A stretch of DNA of 23,000 bases from Bacillota bacterium (GTDB lineage Bacteria > Bacillota_I > Bacilli_A > Erysipelotrichales > Erysipelotrichaceae). The notes beneath the pieces were generated by a model, which had not been told where the DNA came from, did no database searches, and worked only from the letters and a program-made list of their open reading frames with translations. Location of the stretch: contig JAEWGY010000113.1 of NCBI GenBank assembly GCA_023388035.1, positions 1-23,000 of the forward strand, read 5' to 3'. Below, piece by piece: positions 1 through 7,811 of this stretch (the first letter of the stretch is position 1; the number at the start of each line of letters is the position of its first letter). Position numbers and translations under genes: made by a program.

Positions 1-186
1 GATGCTTTAATGCTAATAGTTAATGAGCTAGGATGTAAAAATGGTCAGGTTTTATTTCCGATTAGAGTAGCTTTAAGTGGAAAAGCTTTTAGTCCTGGTG
101 GCTCAATCGAATTAGCTTTACTATTTGGTAAAAATGAAACTTTAAATCGAATTGCTTATGCAATAAAAAAATTGGAGCTTAATTAG
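1..186 (+). CDS. gltX: Glutamyl-tRNA synthetase, C-terminal end (partial)
   Basis: The frame is open from base 1 and encodes 61 residues before a TAG stop at 184-186; the rest lies upstream of the window. The translation contains LFPIRVALSGKAFSPGG followed by GKNETLNRI. This matches the anticodon-binding C-terminal domain of class I glutamyl-tRNA synthetases, which typically carry a (M)PIR-ALTG block and then a GKE-LxR helix near the end. The enzyme charges tRNA-Glu and, in many Firmicutes, also tRNA-Gln for later amidation. The gene is convergent with galE: the two coding regions overlap by 8 bases and share one terminator. With only the tail visible the call rests on these two short motifs, so a related class I synthetase is not fully excluded. 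Confidence 0.8.
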   Translation, partial: DALMLIVNELGCKNGQVLFPIRVALSGKAFSPGGSIELALLFGKNETLNRIAYAIKKLELN

Positions 187-195
187 CTCCATTTT
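164..195. terminator. Bidirectional gltX/galE terminator containing both stop codons
   Basis: TGGAGCT (173-179) pairs perfectly with AGCTCCA (185-191) around a five-base loop. On the + strand the hairpin is followed by TTTTCTTT; on the - strand by A and then seven T (165-171). The gltX stop TAG (184-186) and the galE stop TAA (complement of 179-181) both lie in the stem and loop, so a single element ends two convergent genes. Confidence 0.85.
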
Positions 196-1192
196 CTTTA
201 TATAAATTATATCTTAAGGTATCTTCACACATTTTATCTAGATCAAATTTAGCTTTAAAATTTAAAAGTTTAGCAGCTTTATTTATATCCGCAATAGAAA
301 TAGCAATATCACCCTTTCTTCTAGCTACAATCTGGTAATTAATTTTTTTACCACAGGCTTTTTCATAAGACTTAATTACTTCTAAAACTGAATAACCCTT
401 TCCAGTACCTAAATTAATCACTTCATAACCCTTATGTTTTAATGCGTATTCTAAGGCTAATACATGACCATCAGCTAAGTCTAAAACATGAATATAATCT
501 CTTATTCCGGTACCATCAGGTGTATTATAATCATTACCATAAACTGATAAAATACTAAGTTCACCCCTTTCAACTCTAGCGATATAAGGTACTAAATTAT
601 TAGGTATACCATTAGGATCTTCACCGATTAGGCCCGACTCATGAGCGCCTAAAGGATTAAAATAACGCAAAGCAATGATTGCAAAATCCTTCTCAGCCTT
701 AGCTAAATCACTTAGTATTTGTTCATTCATTTTTTTAGTTTCACCATAAGGATTAGTACAGATACCCTGACCATATTCCTCTTTAAATGGCTGCGGGAAA
801 TTATCACCATAAACAGTTGCACTAGATGAAAAAATAATATTTTTAACATCATATTTTTTTGCTAAAGCATATAGATTAATCGAAGCTAAGATATTATTAT
901 CATAGTATTCAAGAGGTTTAACTACTGACTCTCCTACTGCTTTAAGACCTGCGAAATGAATTATAGCATTAAAATGATAGTCCTTAAAAACGGTTTCTAA
1001 TTCATTTTTATTACGTAAATCACAGTTAATAAAGATAAAATCCTTATTTGTAATCTTTTTAATTTTAGTAAAAACATCTATATTTGAATTGTATAAATTA
1101 TCTAAAACAACTACTTCATAATCTGCTTCCAATAATTTGATAACGCAATGGCTACCAATATATCCTAATCCACCAGTAACTAAAATTTTCAT
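179..1192 (-). CDS. galE: UDP-glucose 4-epimerase
   Basis: The 337-residue protein has the usual GalE length. It interconverts UDP-glucose and UDP-galactose (and in some homologues the N-acetyl forms) in the cytoplasm, using bound NAD. The Rossmann fingerprint GGLGYIGSH is at residues 7-15. The short-chain dehydrogenase catalytic set is complete: serines at 122-124, and Tyr149 and Lys153 in NPYGETKK. It is the last gene of the pyrH-to-galE operon, starting 2 bases after the popT stop. Its 3' end forms part of the shared terminator with gltX. No other Leloir-pathway gene (galK, galT) is nearby, so a role in surface glycan precursors, alongside uppS and popT, is more likely than galactose catabolism; that part is inference. 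Confidence 0.93.
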   Translation of the reverse strand: MKILVTGGLGYIGSHCVIKLLEADYEVVVLDNLYNSNIDVFTKIKKITNKDFIFINCDLRNKNELETVFKDYHFNAIIHFAGLKAVGESVVKPLEYYDNNILASINLYALAKKYDVKNIIFSSSATVYGDNFPQPFKEEYGQGICTNPYGETKKMNEQILSDLAKAEKDFAIIALRYFNPLGAHESGLIGEDPNGIPNNLVPYIARVERGELSILSVYGNDYNTPDGTGIRDYIHVLDLADGHVLALEYALKHKGYEVINLGTGKGYSVLEVIKSYEKACGKKINYQIVARRKGDIAISIADINKAAKLLNFKAKFDLDKMCEDTLRYNLYKENGAN

Positions 1193-1194
1193 AC

Positions 1195-2037
1195 TTACTC
1201 CCTTGTAATAAAAAAATTACTTAAACAATAGATGATGATTGTTGTTATAACTAAACAAAATAAACTAATTAATTGAGTATTAAAACTAATATTTATAAAA
1301 TCAGTTGTATTATATAAACCAAAGATGCTACCACATAGTAAACCAATGATAAAACTATAGCTATAATCATGATATTTATTTAATAAATAACGCATTAATT
1401 TAGCACCATAAATAATCCCTAATAAAGCACCGATTACAGCGGGTATTAAATATGGAATATAGAAACTACCGATTGCCCTAGCGAAAATTGTTGAATACAT
1501 TCCAAACATAACAAGGACTAGTGATCCTGAAATACCCGGCATAATCATTGTTGCTCCAGCGATAATCATTGAAACAAAACATAAAAAGGCAGTTAGAATT
1601 GAAAAATTACTATTATCAACTTCTTTAGAAGCATTAGGTATTAAACTAAAGAGAATCATAATAATTACAGCTGTAATAAATGGTAACAGTAATAATATTT
1701 TATGCTTATTACTTTGATATTTTTGATAATTAAATTTAATAAGAAATAAGATACTACCTAAGGTTAAACCGATGAAACAAAAATATGATTCAGTTTGATA
1801 ATGTAACAATAGATATTTCATGATTTTTGAAAAGAATAAAATTGAAATTACTAAACCGATACCTAAGGGTATAATGAAATTAAGATTTGCTTTGATCTTT
1901 TTAATATCAAAACTAAGGATATCCATTAATTTATCATAAAAATTTAAAATAACCGCAACTGTACCACCACTTACCCCTGGTATTACATTGGAGATACCTA
2001 TTATAATACCGAAAAATATATAGATGAAAAATTTCAT
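1195..2037 (-). CDS. popT: DUF368 polyprenyl-phosphate translocase, PopT family
   Basis: This 280-residue protein is almost entirely hydrophobic, with about eight membrane segments. It carries the two related DUF368 signatures: IPGVSGGT at residues 19-26 and MPGISGS at 166-172, which suggests an internal duplication. DUF368 proteins (PopT) were recently shown to flip undecaprenyl phosphate back to the cytoplasmic face, in parallel with the DedA family UptA. Here the gene follows rseP by 9 bases with a GGAGGGG ribosome binding site and shares an operon with uppS, which makes the same lipid carrier. Family assignment is firm; transport activity is inferred from the family. The DUF368 family is usually 270-310 residues, so this one is complete. 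Confidence 0.85.
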   Translation of the reverse strand: MKFFIYIFFGIIIGISNVIPGVSGGTVAVILNFYDKLMDILSFDIKKIKANLNFIIPLGIGLVISILFFSKIMKYLLLHYQTESYFCFIGLTLGSILFLIKFNYQKYQSNKHKILLLLPFITAVIIMILFSLIPNASKEVDNSNFSILTAFLCFVSMIIAGATMIMPGISGSLVLVMFGMYSTIFARAIGSFYIPYLIPAVIGALLGIIYGAKLMRYLLNKYHDYSYSFIIGLLCGSIFGLYNTTDFINISFNTQLISLFCLVITTIIIYCLSNFFITRE

Positions 2038-2046
2038 AACCCCTCC

Positions 2047-3135
2047 CTAAAAAGATACAAAGATATCTTTTAACATTAGTATCGCAAATAAAGCTAGTAA
2101 TAATATCATTGTTGATATAATTAAGAATTGTTCAACCTTTTTATTAATTTGTTTACCACTTATCAGTTCGTATAAAGACATAATAATACGACCACCATCA
2201 AGTGCTGGTACTGGTAATAAATTAAAGATTCCAACATTGATCGAAAGTAAAGCGATTAATTTAAGATAAACACTTGCACCTAGTGAAACTGCTTGATTAG
2301 TAACCTTATAAATTGCAATAGGTCCACCTAATTGATTAAGTCCAATACCTTTAAATAAATTAATTAAACTAATAAAAATCATTTTAAAGATAGTGATTAA
2401 TTCAATGAAAGAATAATAGAAAACATTGCTAAAATTGATTTTTACAAATTCATTAGCTACTTTTATACCAATATAATAAGTATTATTTTCATTTAATAGA
2501 GCTTTAACATTAATCTTTAAAGAAGTATCAGCTCGATTTATTGTTAAACTAATATTACCACCCTTATTAGCAATATAAGGACTTATTTCGTTAAAACTTT
2601 TAATATTTTCTAATTTAAAGCCGTCTTCAAAATAAATACTTTCAATAGTATCGCCAGGCATAATTCCAGCCTTTTCTGCTGGTGAATCTTTTACTACCTC
2701 ATTTACTATTGGTGCACTTTCTTTTGGAAAAATAGGATTATTAAGTAAGACGATCACGATTAAAATATAAGCTAAAATAAAATTAAAAAATACACCTGCA
2801 ACTTGAACTAAAATGCGTTTAAAGGGATGAATACCATTTATGGTATTCTTTTCATTTATTTTCTTTAAATCATGTGTAGCAATATAATTTTCATTAAGTT
2901 CACTCTCCCCCGCCATCGCTACAAAGCCACCTAAGGGAATTAATCTTAAGCTATAATCAGTATCACGATAACGGAAAGAGAATATTTTAGGACCAAAACC
3001 AATAGCAAATTCAAAGCAATATACGCCACACATTTTTGCTACAATTAAATGACCAAACTCATGTAAACCAATAATTAAACCTAAAGCAAAAATAAAAGCC
3101 AGTAGTGTTAAAAAATTACTAAATATTAAATCCAT
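2047..3135 (-). CDS. rseP: Site-2 protease, RseP/RasP type intramembrane zinc metalloprotease
   Basis: The 362-residue membrane protein has the M50 zinc site H25-E26-x-x-H29 in its first transmembrane segment. The third ligand is Asp313 in the LLPVPALDGGR motif near the C-terminus. A single PDZ domain lies at about residues 145-210. The family cuts transmembrane anchors such as anti-sigma factors and signal-peptide remnants within the membrane. In B. subtilis RasP sits in the same uppS-cdsA neighbourhood, which supports orthology. It starts 2 bases after the cdsA stop. The dxr gene usually found between cdsA and rasP is absent. No anti-sigma factor is seen in the window, so its substrates here are unknown. 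Confidence 0.93.
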   Translation of the reverse strand: MDLIFSNFLTLLAFIFALGLIIGLHEFGHLIVAKMCGVYCFEFAIGFGPKIFSFRYRDTDYSLRLIPLGGFVAMAGESELNENYIATHDLKKINEKNTINGIHPFKRILVQVAGVFFNFILAYILIVIVLLNNPIFPKESAPIVNEVVKDSPAEKAGIMPGDTIESIYFEDGFKLENIKSFNEISPYIANKGGNISLTINRADTSLKINVKALLNENNTYYIGIKVANEFVKINFSNVFYYSFIELITIFKMIFISLINLFKGIGLNQLGGPIAIYKVTNQAVSLGASVYLKLIALLSINVGIFNLLPVPALDGGRIIMSLYELISGKQINKKVEQFLIISTMILLLALFAILMLKDIFVSF

Positions 3136-3137
3136 AA

Positions 3138-3929
3138 TTAAATACCATTATTAAAAATATATAGAATAAAGAAAACAAAAATTAAGGAATCAAAGCGATC
3201 TAAAATACCACCATGACCCGGGATAAGATTACCAAAATCTTTAATATTATAATTTCTTTTAATTAGAGAAAAAACTAAATCACCAAATTGAGCAGTAATC
3301 GCAATGACTATTGATAAAACAATAAGATGATAAGAATAATTTATTAAAATCGTTAGATTAAAACCATAAATAATAAATAAAATAATCAATGTTGCGATGA
3401 TTGATGAAAGAATACCACCAATACTACCTTCGATTGTTTTATTAGGAGAAATGCGCTTATTTAATTTATGCTTACCAAATAAACTACCAAAAATATAAGC
3501 ACCTGAATCATTAATAAAATTGATGATTATCGGAAATAATACTAAATATATAGTTGGATATGGTAAATTTTGATATGAATACATTTTTAAAAATGATATC
3601 ATCGCAAAAGTAATAATAGTTGTAAAAATAAATATCAATAAGACATCATTAAGATGGATCTCTTCAAAAATGATAGTGAGTAAAAGTAAAAAGATAATAG
3701 TACTTATAATAATGAGTATATTATAATTATTAAATAAAATCAAAGAGAAAAGATAAGTAAGCATTGAAAAATAAATTAAGTATTTAAATTTATTCTTAAT
3801 TAAGGATGCTAATTCAAAAATACCAAAAATAGCAACAATTGATATTAAGATATAAGCACCAATAAGATTAAAAATAAGTAATAAAGTTAATAAAATTAAG
3901 AAAATAGAAGATATAATTCTAAGTTTCAT
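3138..3929 (-). CDS. cdsA: Phosphatidate cytidylyltransferase (CDP-diglyceride synthase)
   Basis: This protein converts phosphatidic acid and CTP to CDP-diacylglycerol, the branch point for phosphatidylglycerol and cardiolipin, in the membrane. It has 263 residues and about seven to eight hydrophobic segments. The full C-terminal family signature is present at residues 221-247: Ser221, Lys224-Arg225, Lys230-Asp231, then GHGGILDRFD ending at Asp247. An upstream conserved block with Asp141 and SPNKTIEGSIGG (161-172) also matches. The ATG at 3929 overlaps the end of uppS by 11 bases, so translation is probably coupled. The order uppS-cdsA-rseP is conserved across Firmicutes. Confidence 0.95.
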   Translation of the reverse strand: MKLRIISSIFLILLTLLLIFNLIGAYILISIVAIFGIFELASLIKNKFKYLIYFSMLTYLFSLILFNNYNILIIISTIIFLLLLTIIFEEIHLNDVLLIFIFTTIITFAMISFLKMYSYQNLPYPTIYLVLFPIIINFINDSGAYIFGSLFGKHKLNKRISPNKTIEGSIGGILSSIIATLIILFIIYGFNLTILINYSYHLIVLSIVIAITAQFGDLVFSLIKRNYNIKDFGNLIPGHGGILDRFDSLIFVFFILYIFNNGI

Positions 3930-4617
3930 CTAAAGCACCAAACCTTCTTGATCTTTGTTTAAAAATACTAATACATTCATCAAGATCACTTATTTCAAAT
4001 TCAGGCCAGAATTTATTTATAAAAATTAATTCACTATAAGCGATTTGATACAACATAAAATTAGATAAGCGAAGCTCACCGCTTGTTCTAATTAATAAAT
4101 CTACATCAGGTAACATATTTGAAAGTAAATACTTTTGAAAACCCTGTTCATCAAGATTGAGTAATTCATTATGATCAAGGCAATCCTTAGCATAGCTCTT
4201 ACATGCATTTACAATCTCACTACGAGCACCATAGTTAATCGCAATATTTAATATCATACCAGTATTATGACTGGATTTATTAATTGCTTCATTGAATACT
4301 TCTTGCACACTTAAAGGAAGTGCACTAAGATCCCCCATGGTTTTAACTTTGATATTATTTTCAAGGATATCTTTAAAATATGCCTTAAAAAATACCTTTG
4401 TAAGTTTCATTAAGTGATTAACTTCTTCTTTAGGTCTTGACCAATTCTCGGTAGAAAAAGCATAAACAGATAGGTATTTAATACCTATCTGTGATGCATA
4501 AATTGCTATCTCTTTTAATTTTTTAGTACCTAAATTATGTCCGATAATACGTTTTTTACCAATTTTTTTTGCATATCTACCATTACCATCCATGATGATA
4601 GCTAAATGATCTAACAT
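3919..4617 (-). CDS. uppS: Isoprenyl transferase (undecaprenyl diphosphate synthase)
   Basis: UppS adds cis-isoprene units to farnesyl diphosphate, giving the C55 lipid carrier for peptidoglycan and teichoic acid precursors. The 232 residues include catalytic Asp10 in MDGNGR, FSTENWSRP at 54-62 and IRTSGELRLSNF at 176-187, with the conserved acidic residue of AYSEL at 196. The protein is somewhat shorter than the 250-260 residues common in Bacillus, mainly because little precedes the MDGNGR motif. The start codon shares one base with the frr stop (TAATG), and the gene overlaps cdsA by 11 bases. The stop is TAG. Homologues with a different product chain length cannot be told apart by sequence, but the context supports the C55 enzyme. 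Confidence 0.94.
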   Translation of the reverse strand: MLDHLAIIMDGNGRYAKKIGKKRIIGHNLGTKKLKEIAIYASQIGIKYLSVYAFSTENWSRPKEEVNHLMKLTKVFFKAYFKDILENNIKVKTMGDLSALPLSVQEVFNEAINKSSHNTGMILNIAINYGARSEIVNACKSYAKDCLDHNELLNLDEQGFQKYLLSNMLPDVDLLIRTSGELRLSNFMLYQIAYSELIFINKFWPEFEISDLDECISIFKQRSRRFGALDET

Positions 4618-5165
4618 TAAATTGTCATTACTTCCTTTTCTTTTTCCTTCATCATCTCTTCAATCTTTTGGATGAATTTATCAGTTTCTTTTTGAATTTG
4701 TTCATTTAAATGCTTTGCGATATCCTCAGGAATACTTTTATCTTTTTTAACCTTATCATTAAAATCACGACGATTATTTCTTATCTGTATTTTAGCTTCT
4801 TCAGCATATTTAGATACATCTTTACATAGTGCTTTACGACTTTCTTGGGTTAAAGCTGGAAAAGTAATTCTAATAACCGTACCATCATTATTGGGTGGTA
4901 AATTAAGATTAGAAGCATTAATAGCTTTTTCAATATCCTTAAGACTAGATTTGTCAAAAGGTTTAATTACTAAGGTTCTTCCCTCACTTACACTTATTGA
5001 AGCAATTTGATTAATCGGTGTCATTGAACCATAATAATCAACTTCAATATTTTCTAATATATTTGGATTAGCTCTACCAGTTCTAATATTAACTAATCCC
5101 TGAGCTAAATTATCAATAACTTTATCATTTTTTTGACTTAATTCTAAAAGTAATTCTTCGTGCAT
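4617..5165 (-). CDS. frr: Ribosome recycling factor
   Basis: RRF splits the post-termination ribosome together with EF-G. The 182-residue protein matches the usual 185. The N-terminal helix with NIRTGRANPN, the domain II segment VDYYGSMTPINQIASI and the C-terminal charged helix bundle (ending around KEKEKEVMTI) are all recognisable and in order. The start lies one base beyond the pyrH stop, and the stop overlaps the uppS start codon by one base. The pyrH-frr-uppS order is one of the most conserved in Firmicutes, which leaves little doubt about the assignment. Confidence 0.96.
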   Translation of the reverse strand: MHEELLLELSQKNDKVIDNLAQGLVNIRTGRANPNILENIEVDYYGSMTPINQIASISVSEGRTLVIKPFDKSSLKDIEKAINASNLNLPPNNDGTVIRITFPALTQESRKALCKDVSKYAEEAKIQIRNNRRDFNDKVKKDKSIPEDIAKHLNEQIQKETDKFIQKIEEMMKEKEKEVMTI

Positions 5166-5166
5166 A

Positions 5167-5880
5167 TTATTCCTCCCTAGCGCTAATTAAAGTACCAATA
5201 TTCTCACCTTTAAGTACCTTAATAATATTTTCGGTATCATTCATGTTAAAGATGTAAGCATCAATATTATTCTCTTTACAAAGAATGGCAGCTGATAAAT
5301 CAATAATTTCTAAATTATTTTTGATCATCTGTGTAAATGTTATTTCATCAAATTTAATCGCATCACTAAATTTGTTAGGATCTTTATCATATACACCATC
5401 AACACCATTTTTTGCAATTAAAATAGTGTCAGCCTTTATTTCTAAAGCTCTTAATGCGCAACAGGTATCAGTACTAAAATAAGGATTACCAACTCCCCCT
5501 GCAAAAATAACAACTTTATTATCTTTTAAGGCTTCAATAACATCAGCTTGATTGAATGATTTAATCATTTTAGGTATCTCTAAAGCAGAAAATGCCTTAG
5601 CACTAACCCCTGCATTATTAAGTGCTGTTTCTAAGGCGATCGTATTAATAACTGTCGCCAGCATTCCCATATAATCAGAAGTAGTTCTTTCGAAATTTAA
5701 AGCAGCTAACTCTTTACCTCTTAAAAAATTACCACCACCTAAAACAATTGCAAGATCAATGTTAAGTTTTTTAATTTTACTTATAACATTTACTAAACTA
5801 TTTAAAGTTTTAACATCAAATGCATTTTCTTTTGAACTTAATGCTTCACCGCTTAGTTTTAATAAAATTCTTTTAAACAT
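5167..5880 (-). CDS. pyrH: Uridylate (UMP) kinase
   Basis: PyrH phosphorylates UMP to UDP, feeding pyrimidine nucleotides and UDP-sugars. It is a member of the amino-acid-kinase fold and unrelated to eukaryotic UMP kinases. Recognisable blocks in the 237 residues are KLSGEAL (8-14), GGGNFLRG (48-55), RTTSDYMGM (65-73), GGVGNPYFSTDT (128-139) and KNGVDGVYDKDP (157-168). A ribosome binding site of the AAAGGGG type precedes the ATG. A terminator hairpin lies in the 55-base gap after tsf, and I see no clear promoter there. Expression of the pyrH operon therefore probably depends on read-through from rpsB-tsf or on a promoter inside tsf (inference). Confidence 0.95.
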   Translation of the reverse strand: MFKRILLKLSGEALSSKENAFDVKTLNSLVNVISKIKKLNIDLAIVLGGGNFLRGKELAALNFERTTSDYMGMLATVINTIALETALNNAGVSAKAFSALEIPKMIKSFNQADVIEALKDNKVVIFAGGVGNPYFSTDTCCALRALEIKADTILIAKNGVDGVYDKDPNKFSDAIKFDEITFTQMIKNNLEIIDLSAAILCKENNIDAYIFNMNDTENIIKVLKGENIGTLISAREE

Positions 5881-5902
5881 CTTTAACCCCTTTATTTTTC
5901 GT

Positions 5903-5931
5903 AAAAAAAGGCATAAGAAAATGCCTTTTTT
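5903..5931 (-). terminator. Intrinsic terminator after tsf
   Basis: The inverted repeat AAAAAAGGCAT (5904-5914) / ATGCCTTTTTT (5921-5931) has a six-base loop. On the - strand the stem ends in a run of seven T. It begins 4 bases after the tsf stop codon. It should lower transcription from rpsB-tsf into pyrH rather than abolish it, because no separate pyrH promoter is evident. Confidence 0.8.
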
Positions 5932-5935
5932 AATA

Positions 5936-6826
5936 TTACTTAGCTATTTGCTTAGCAACTTCATCAGCAAAATTTTCTTCTCGCTTTTCAATTCCCTCAC
6001 CAACTTCATAACGAACAAATTTAACAACTTGTGCATTATGTTGTTTGAGGAATTCAGAGCATTTTAATTTTTGTTCTCTAAAATAAATTTGATCTGCAAG
6101 CGAAATTTCTTCTAATGATTTAGATAAACGTCCTTCAGCAATCTTTTCTAATACTGCTTCAGGTTTATTTGCCATTGTTTCATCAGCTAAAAGGATATTT
6201 TTAACAGCTTCTCTTTCCTTTTCGATAACTTCTAAAGGCATAGCATCTTTACTTACATATAAAGGATTCATACTAGCAACTTGCATTGCCATATCCTTAG
6301 CAACAGCTTCATTAGTACTACCTTTAATAGTTGTAATAACTGAAATCTTACCACCCATATGAATATATAAGCCAAAAATTTCATCATCATTCTTATTTAC
6401 AATTTCAAATCTTCTTAAAACAATTTTTTCACCAATTGTAGATGTAGCATCAATGAATAAATCACCTAAGGTTTTATCATTAACACTTAAAGCTAATGCT
6501 TCTTCTAAATTTTGTGGATTATTAGCTAATAATACATCTAAAGTAGTATCAATTAAAGAGATGAATTGTTCATTTTTAGCAACGAAATCAGTTTCTGAAT
6601 TAACTTCTAAAATTACTGCCTTATTGTCTTTTGCTTTAACTTTACATAAGCCTTCAGCAGCAATACGACCAGCTTTTTTAGCAGCTTTTGCAATACCTTT
6701 TTCTTTTAACCATTCGATAGCTTTTTTAAGATCACCCTCACATTCAGTTAGAGCTTTCTTGCAATCCATCATTCCAGCTCCAGTTTTTTCTCTAAGTTCT
6801 TTAACTTGACTAGCACTGATAACCAT
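5936..6826 (-). CDS. tsf: Elongation factor Ts
   Basis: EF-Ts exchanges GDP for GTP on EF-Tu. I place the start at the ATG at 6826, giving 296 residues beginning MVISASQVKELREKTGAG, because AAGGAG (6833-6838) sits 6 bases upstream. An in-frame start seven codons earlier (6847) has no such site and would add residues that the family lacks. The N-terminal UBA-like domain with TGAGMMDCKKAL and the core motif TDFVAKNEQF are clear. The length matches the 283-295 usual for the full two-subdomain protein. It starts 1 base after the rpsB stop, in the standard rpsB-tsf pair, and is followed by a terminator. Confidence 0.96.
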   Translation of the reverse strand: MVISASQVKELREKTGAGMMDCKKALTECEGDLKKAIEWLKEKGIAKAAKKAGRIAAEGLCKVKAKDNKAVILEVNSETDFVAKNEQFISLIDTTLDVLLANNPQNLEEALALSVNDKTLGDLFIDATSTIGEKIVLRRFEIVNKNDDEIFGLYIHMGGKISVITTIKGSTNEAVAKDMAMQVASMNPLYVSKDAMPLEVIEKEREAVKNILLADETMANKPEAVLEKIAEGRLSKSLEEISLADQIYFREQKLKCSEFLKQHNAQVVKFVRYEVGEGIEKREENFADEVAKQIAK

Positions 6827-6827
6827 A

Positions 6828-7811
6828 TTATTCTCCTTTAGCTTCACTTTTTACTTCATTAACAACTTCATTTGTTTCGGTATTTTCGTTAGCTTCGCTT
6901 TGTTCTTCTTTATTATCACCTGTATTATTTTCTTCTTTATTTTGATCTTTTCTACTAAAGAAGCGTTTTTCTGAATTTGGATTAAATCTTCTTTGTGAAC
7001 GTCTCTTATCTTCTTGTTTACGACGTTTAATTTGTTCTTCGATATGTTTTTCTACATTGATAATTACATCTTCCATTGTGATATCAACAAAATCATCTTC
7101 ATATTTTTCTTGATATGCATCTTGTAAAATACCACCCTTAGCTTCAACTATAGCATCAGATAATAAAGAAATTAATAATCTAATTGACTTAATAGCATCA
7201 TCATTAGCAGGAATTGGATAATCAACAATATCAGGACTTGCGTTAGTATCAATTAAACCAAATACAGGAATATTTAGTTTTCTTGCTTCAAGTACAGCGA
7301 TATATTCTTCTTTTGGATCAACTACTACTAAAGCATCAGGTAATTTTTTCATTTCCTTAATTCCACCTAAGAAATTACGTAAACGATCAGCTTGTTTTCT
7401 AAGTGTCGCTACTTCTTTTTTAGGATAATTATTAATTGATCCATTAGCTTCCATTTCTTCGATTTCAATTAAACGTTTAATACGTTTTTGAATAGTTTTA
7501 AAATTAGTAAGTGTTCCACCTAACCATCTTTGATTAATATAGAAACTACCACTTCTTAAAGCTTCATCAACAATAGTTTGTTGTGCTTGTTTTTTAGTAC
7601 CAACAAATAATACTTTACCACCTTCTTCAGCGATCTTTTTAAGAGCTGCATAAGAATGATTTAGATATTCAAGTGATTTATTTAAATCAATAATGTGAAT
7701 ACCATTTTTAGCAGTGTAGATAAATGGTTTGCACTTAGGATCCCATCTTTTAGTTTGATGACCAAAATGAACACCATTTTCTAATAATTTTTTCATTGTA
7801 ACTAATGTCAT
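6828..7811 (-). CDS. rpsB: Ribosomal protein S2 with long charged C-terminal tail
   Basis: S2 is a late-binding 30S protein near the mRNA exit. The N-terminus (MKKLLENGVHFGHQTKRW) and core motifs (FVGTKKQAQ, QRWLGGTLTN, IPVFGLIDTN) are typical. The core ends near residue 232, whereas the protein has 327 residues. The extra part of about 95 residues has a strongly basic stretch (about 256-289, rich in Lys and Arg) followed by an acidic, low-complexity stretch (about 290-327, rich in Glu and Asn). S2 tails of this kind occur in some reduced-genome Firmicutes. The gene has its own promoter and a roughly 96-base leader, with AAAAGGAG at 7819-7826 as the ribosome binding site and a second AAGGAG at 7833-7838. 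Confidence 0.95.
   Translation of the reverse strand: MTLVTMKKLLENGVHFGHQTKRWDPKCKPFIYTAKNGIHIIDLNKSLEYLNHSYAALKKIAEEGGKVLFVGTKKQAQQTIVDEALRSGSFYINQRWLGGTLTNFKTIQKRIKRLIEIEEMEANGSINNYPKKEVATLRKQADRLRNFLGGIKEMKKLPDALVVVDPKEEYIAVLEARKLNIPVFGLIDTNASPDIVDYPIPANDDAIKSIRLLISLLSDAIVEAKGGILQDAYQEKYEDDFVDITMEDVIINVEKHIEEQIKRRKQEDKRRSQRRFNPNSEKRFFSRKDQNKEENNTGDNKEEQSEANENTETNEVVNEVKSEAKGE

Noticed and set aside
5759..6067. 102-codon + strand frame across the pyrH-tsf junction
   Set aside because: It runs through the tsf terminator and two conserved genes. The Leu/Phe/Asn-rich composition is typical of an antisense shadow.
6453..6809. 118-codon open frame on the + strand within tsf
   Set aside because: It is antisense to a clear essential gene, has no recognisable family or ribosome binding site, and is explained by codon bias of the opposite strand.
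6827..6847. Longer N-terminus of tsf beginning seven codons upstream
   Set aside because: It overlaps the end of rpsB, has no ribosome binding site, and adds residues absent from EF-Ts proteins. AAGGAG is correctly placed for the ATG at 6826.
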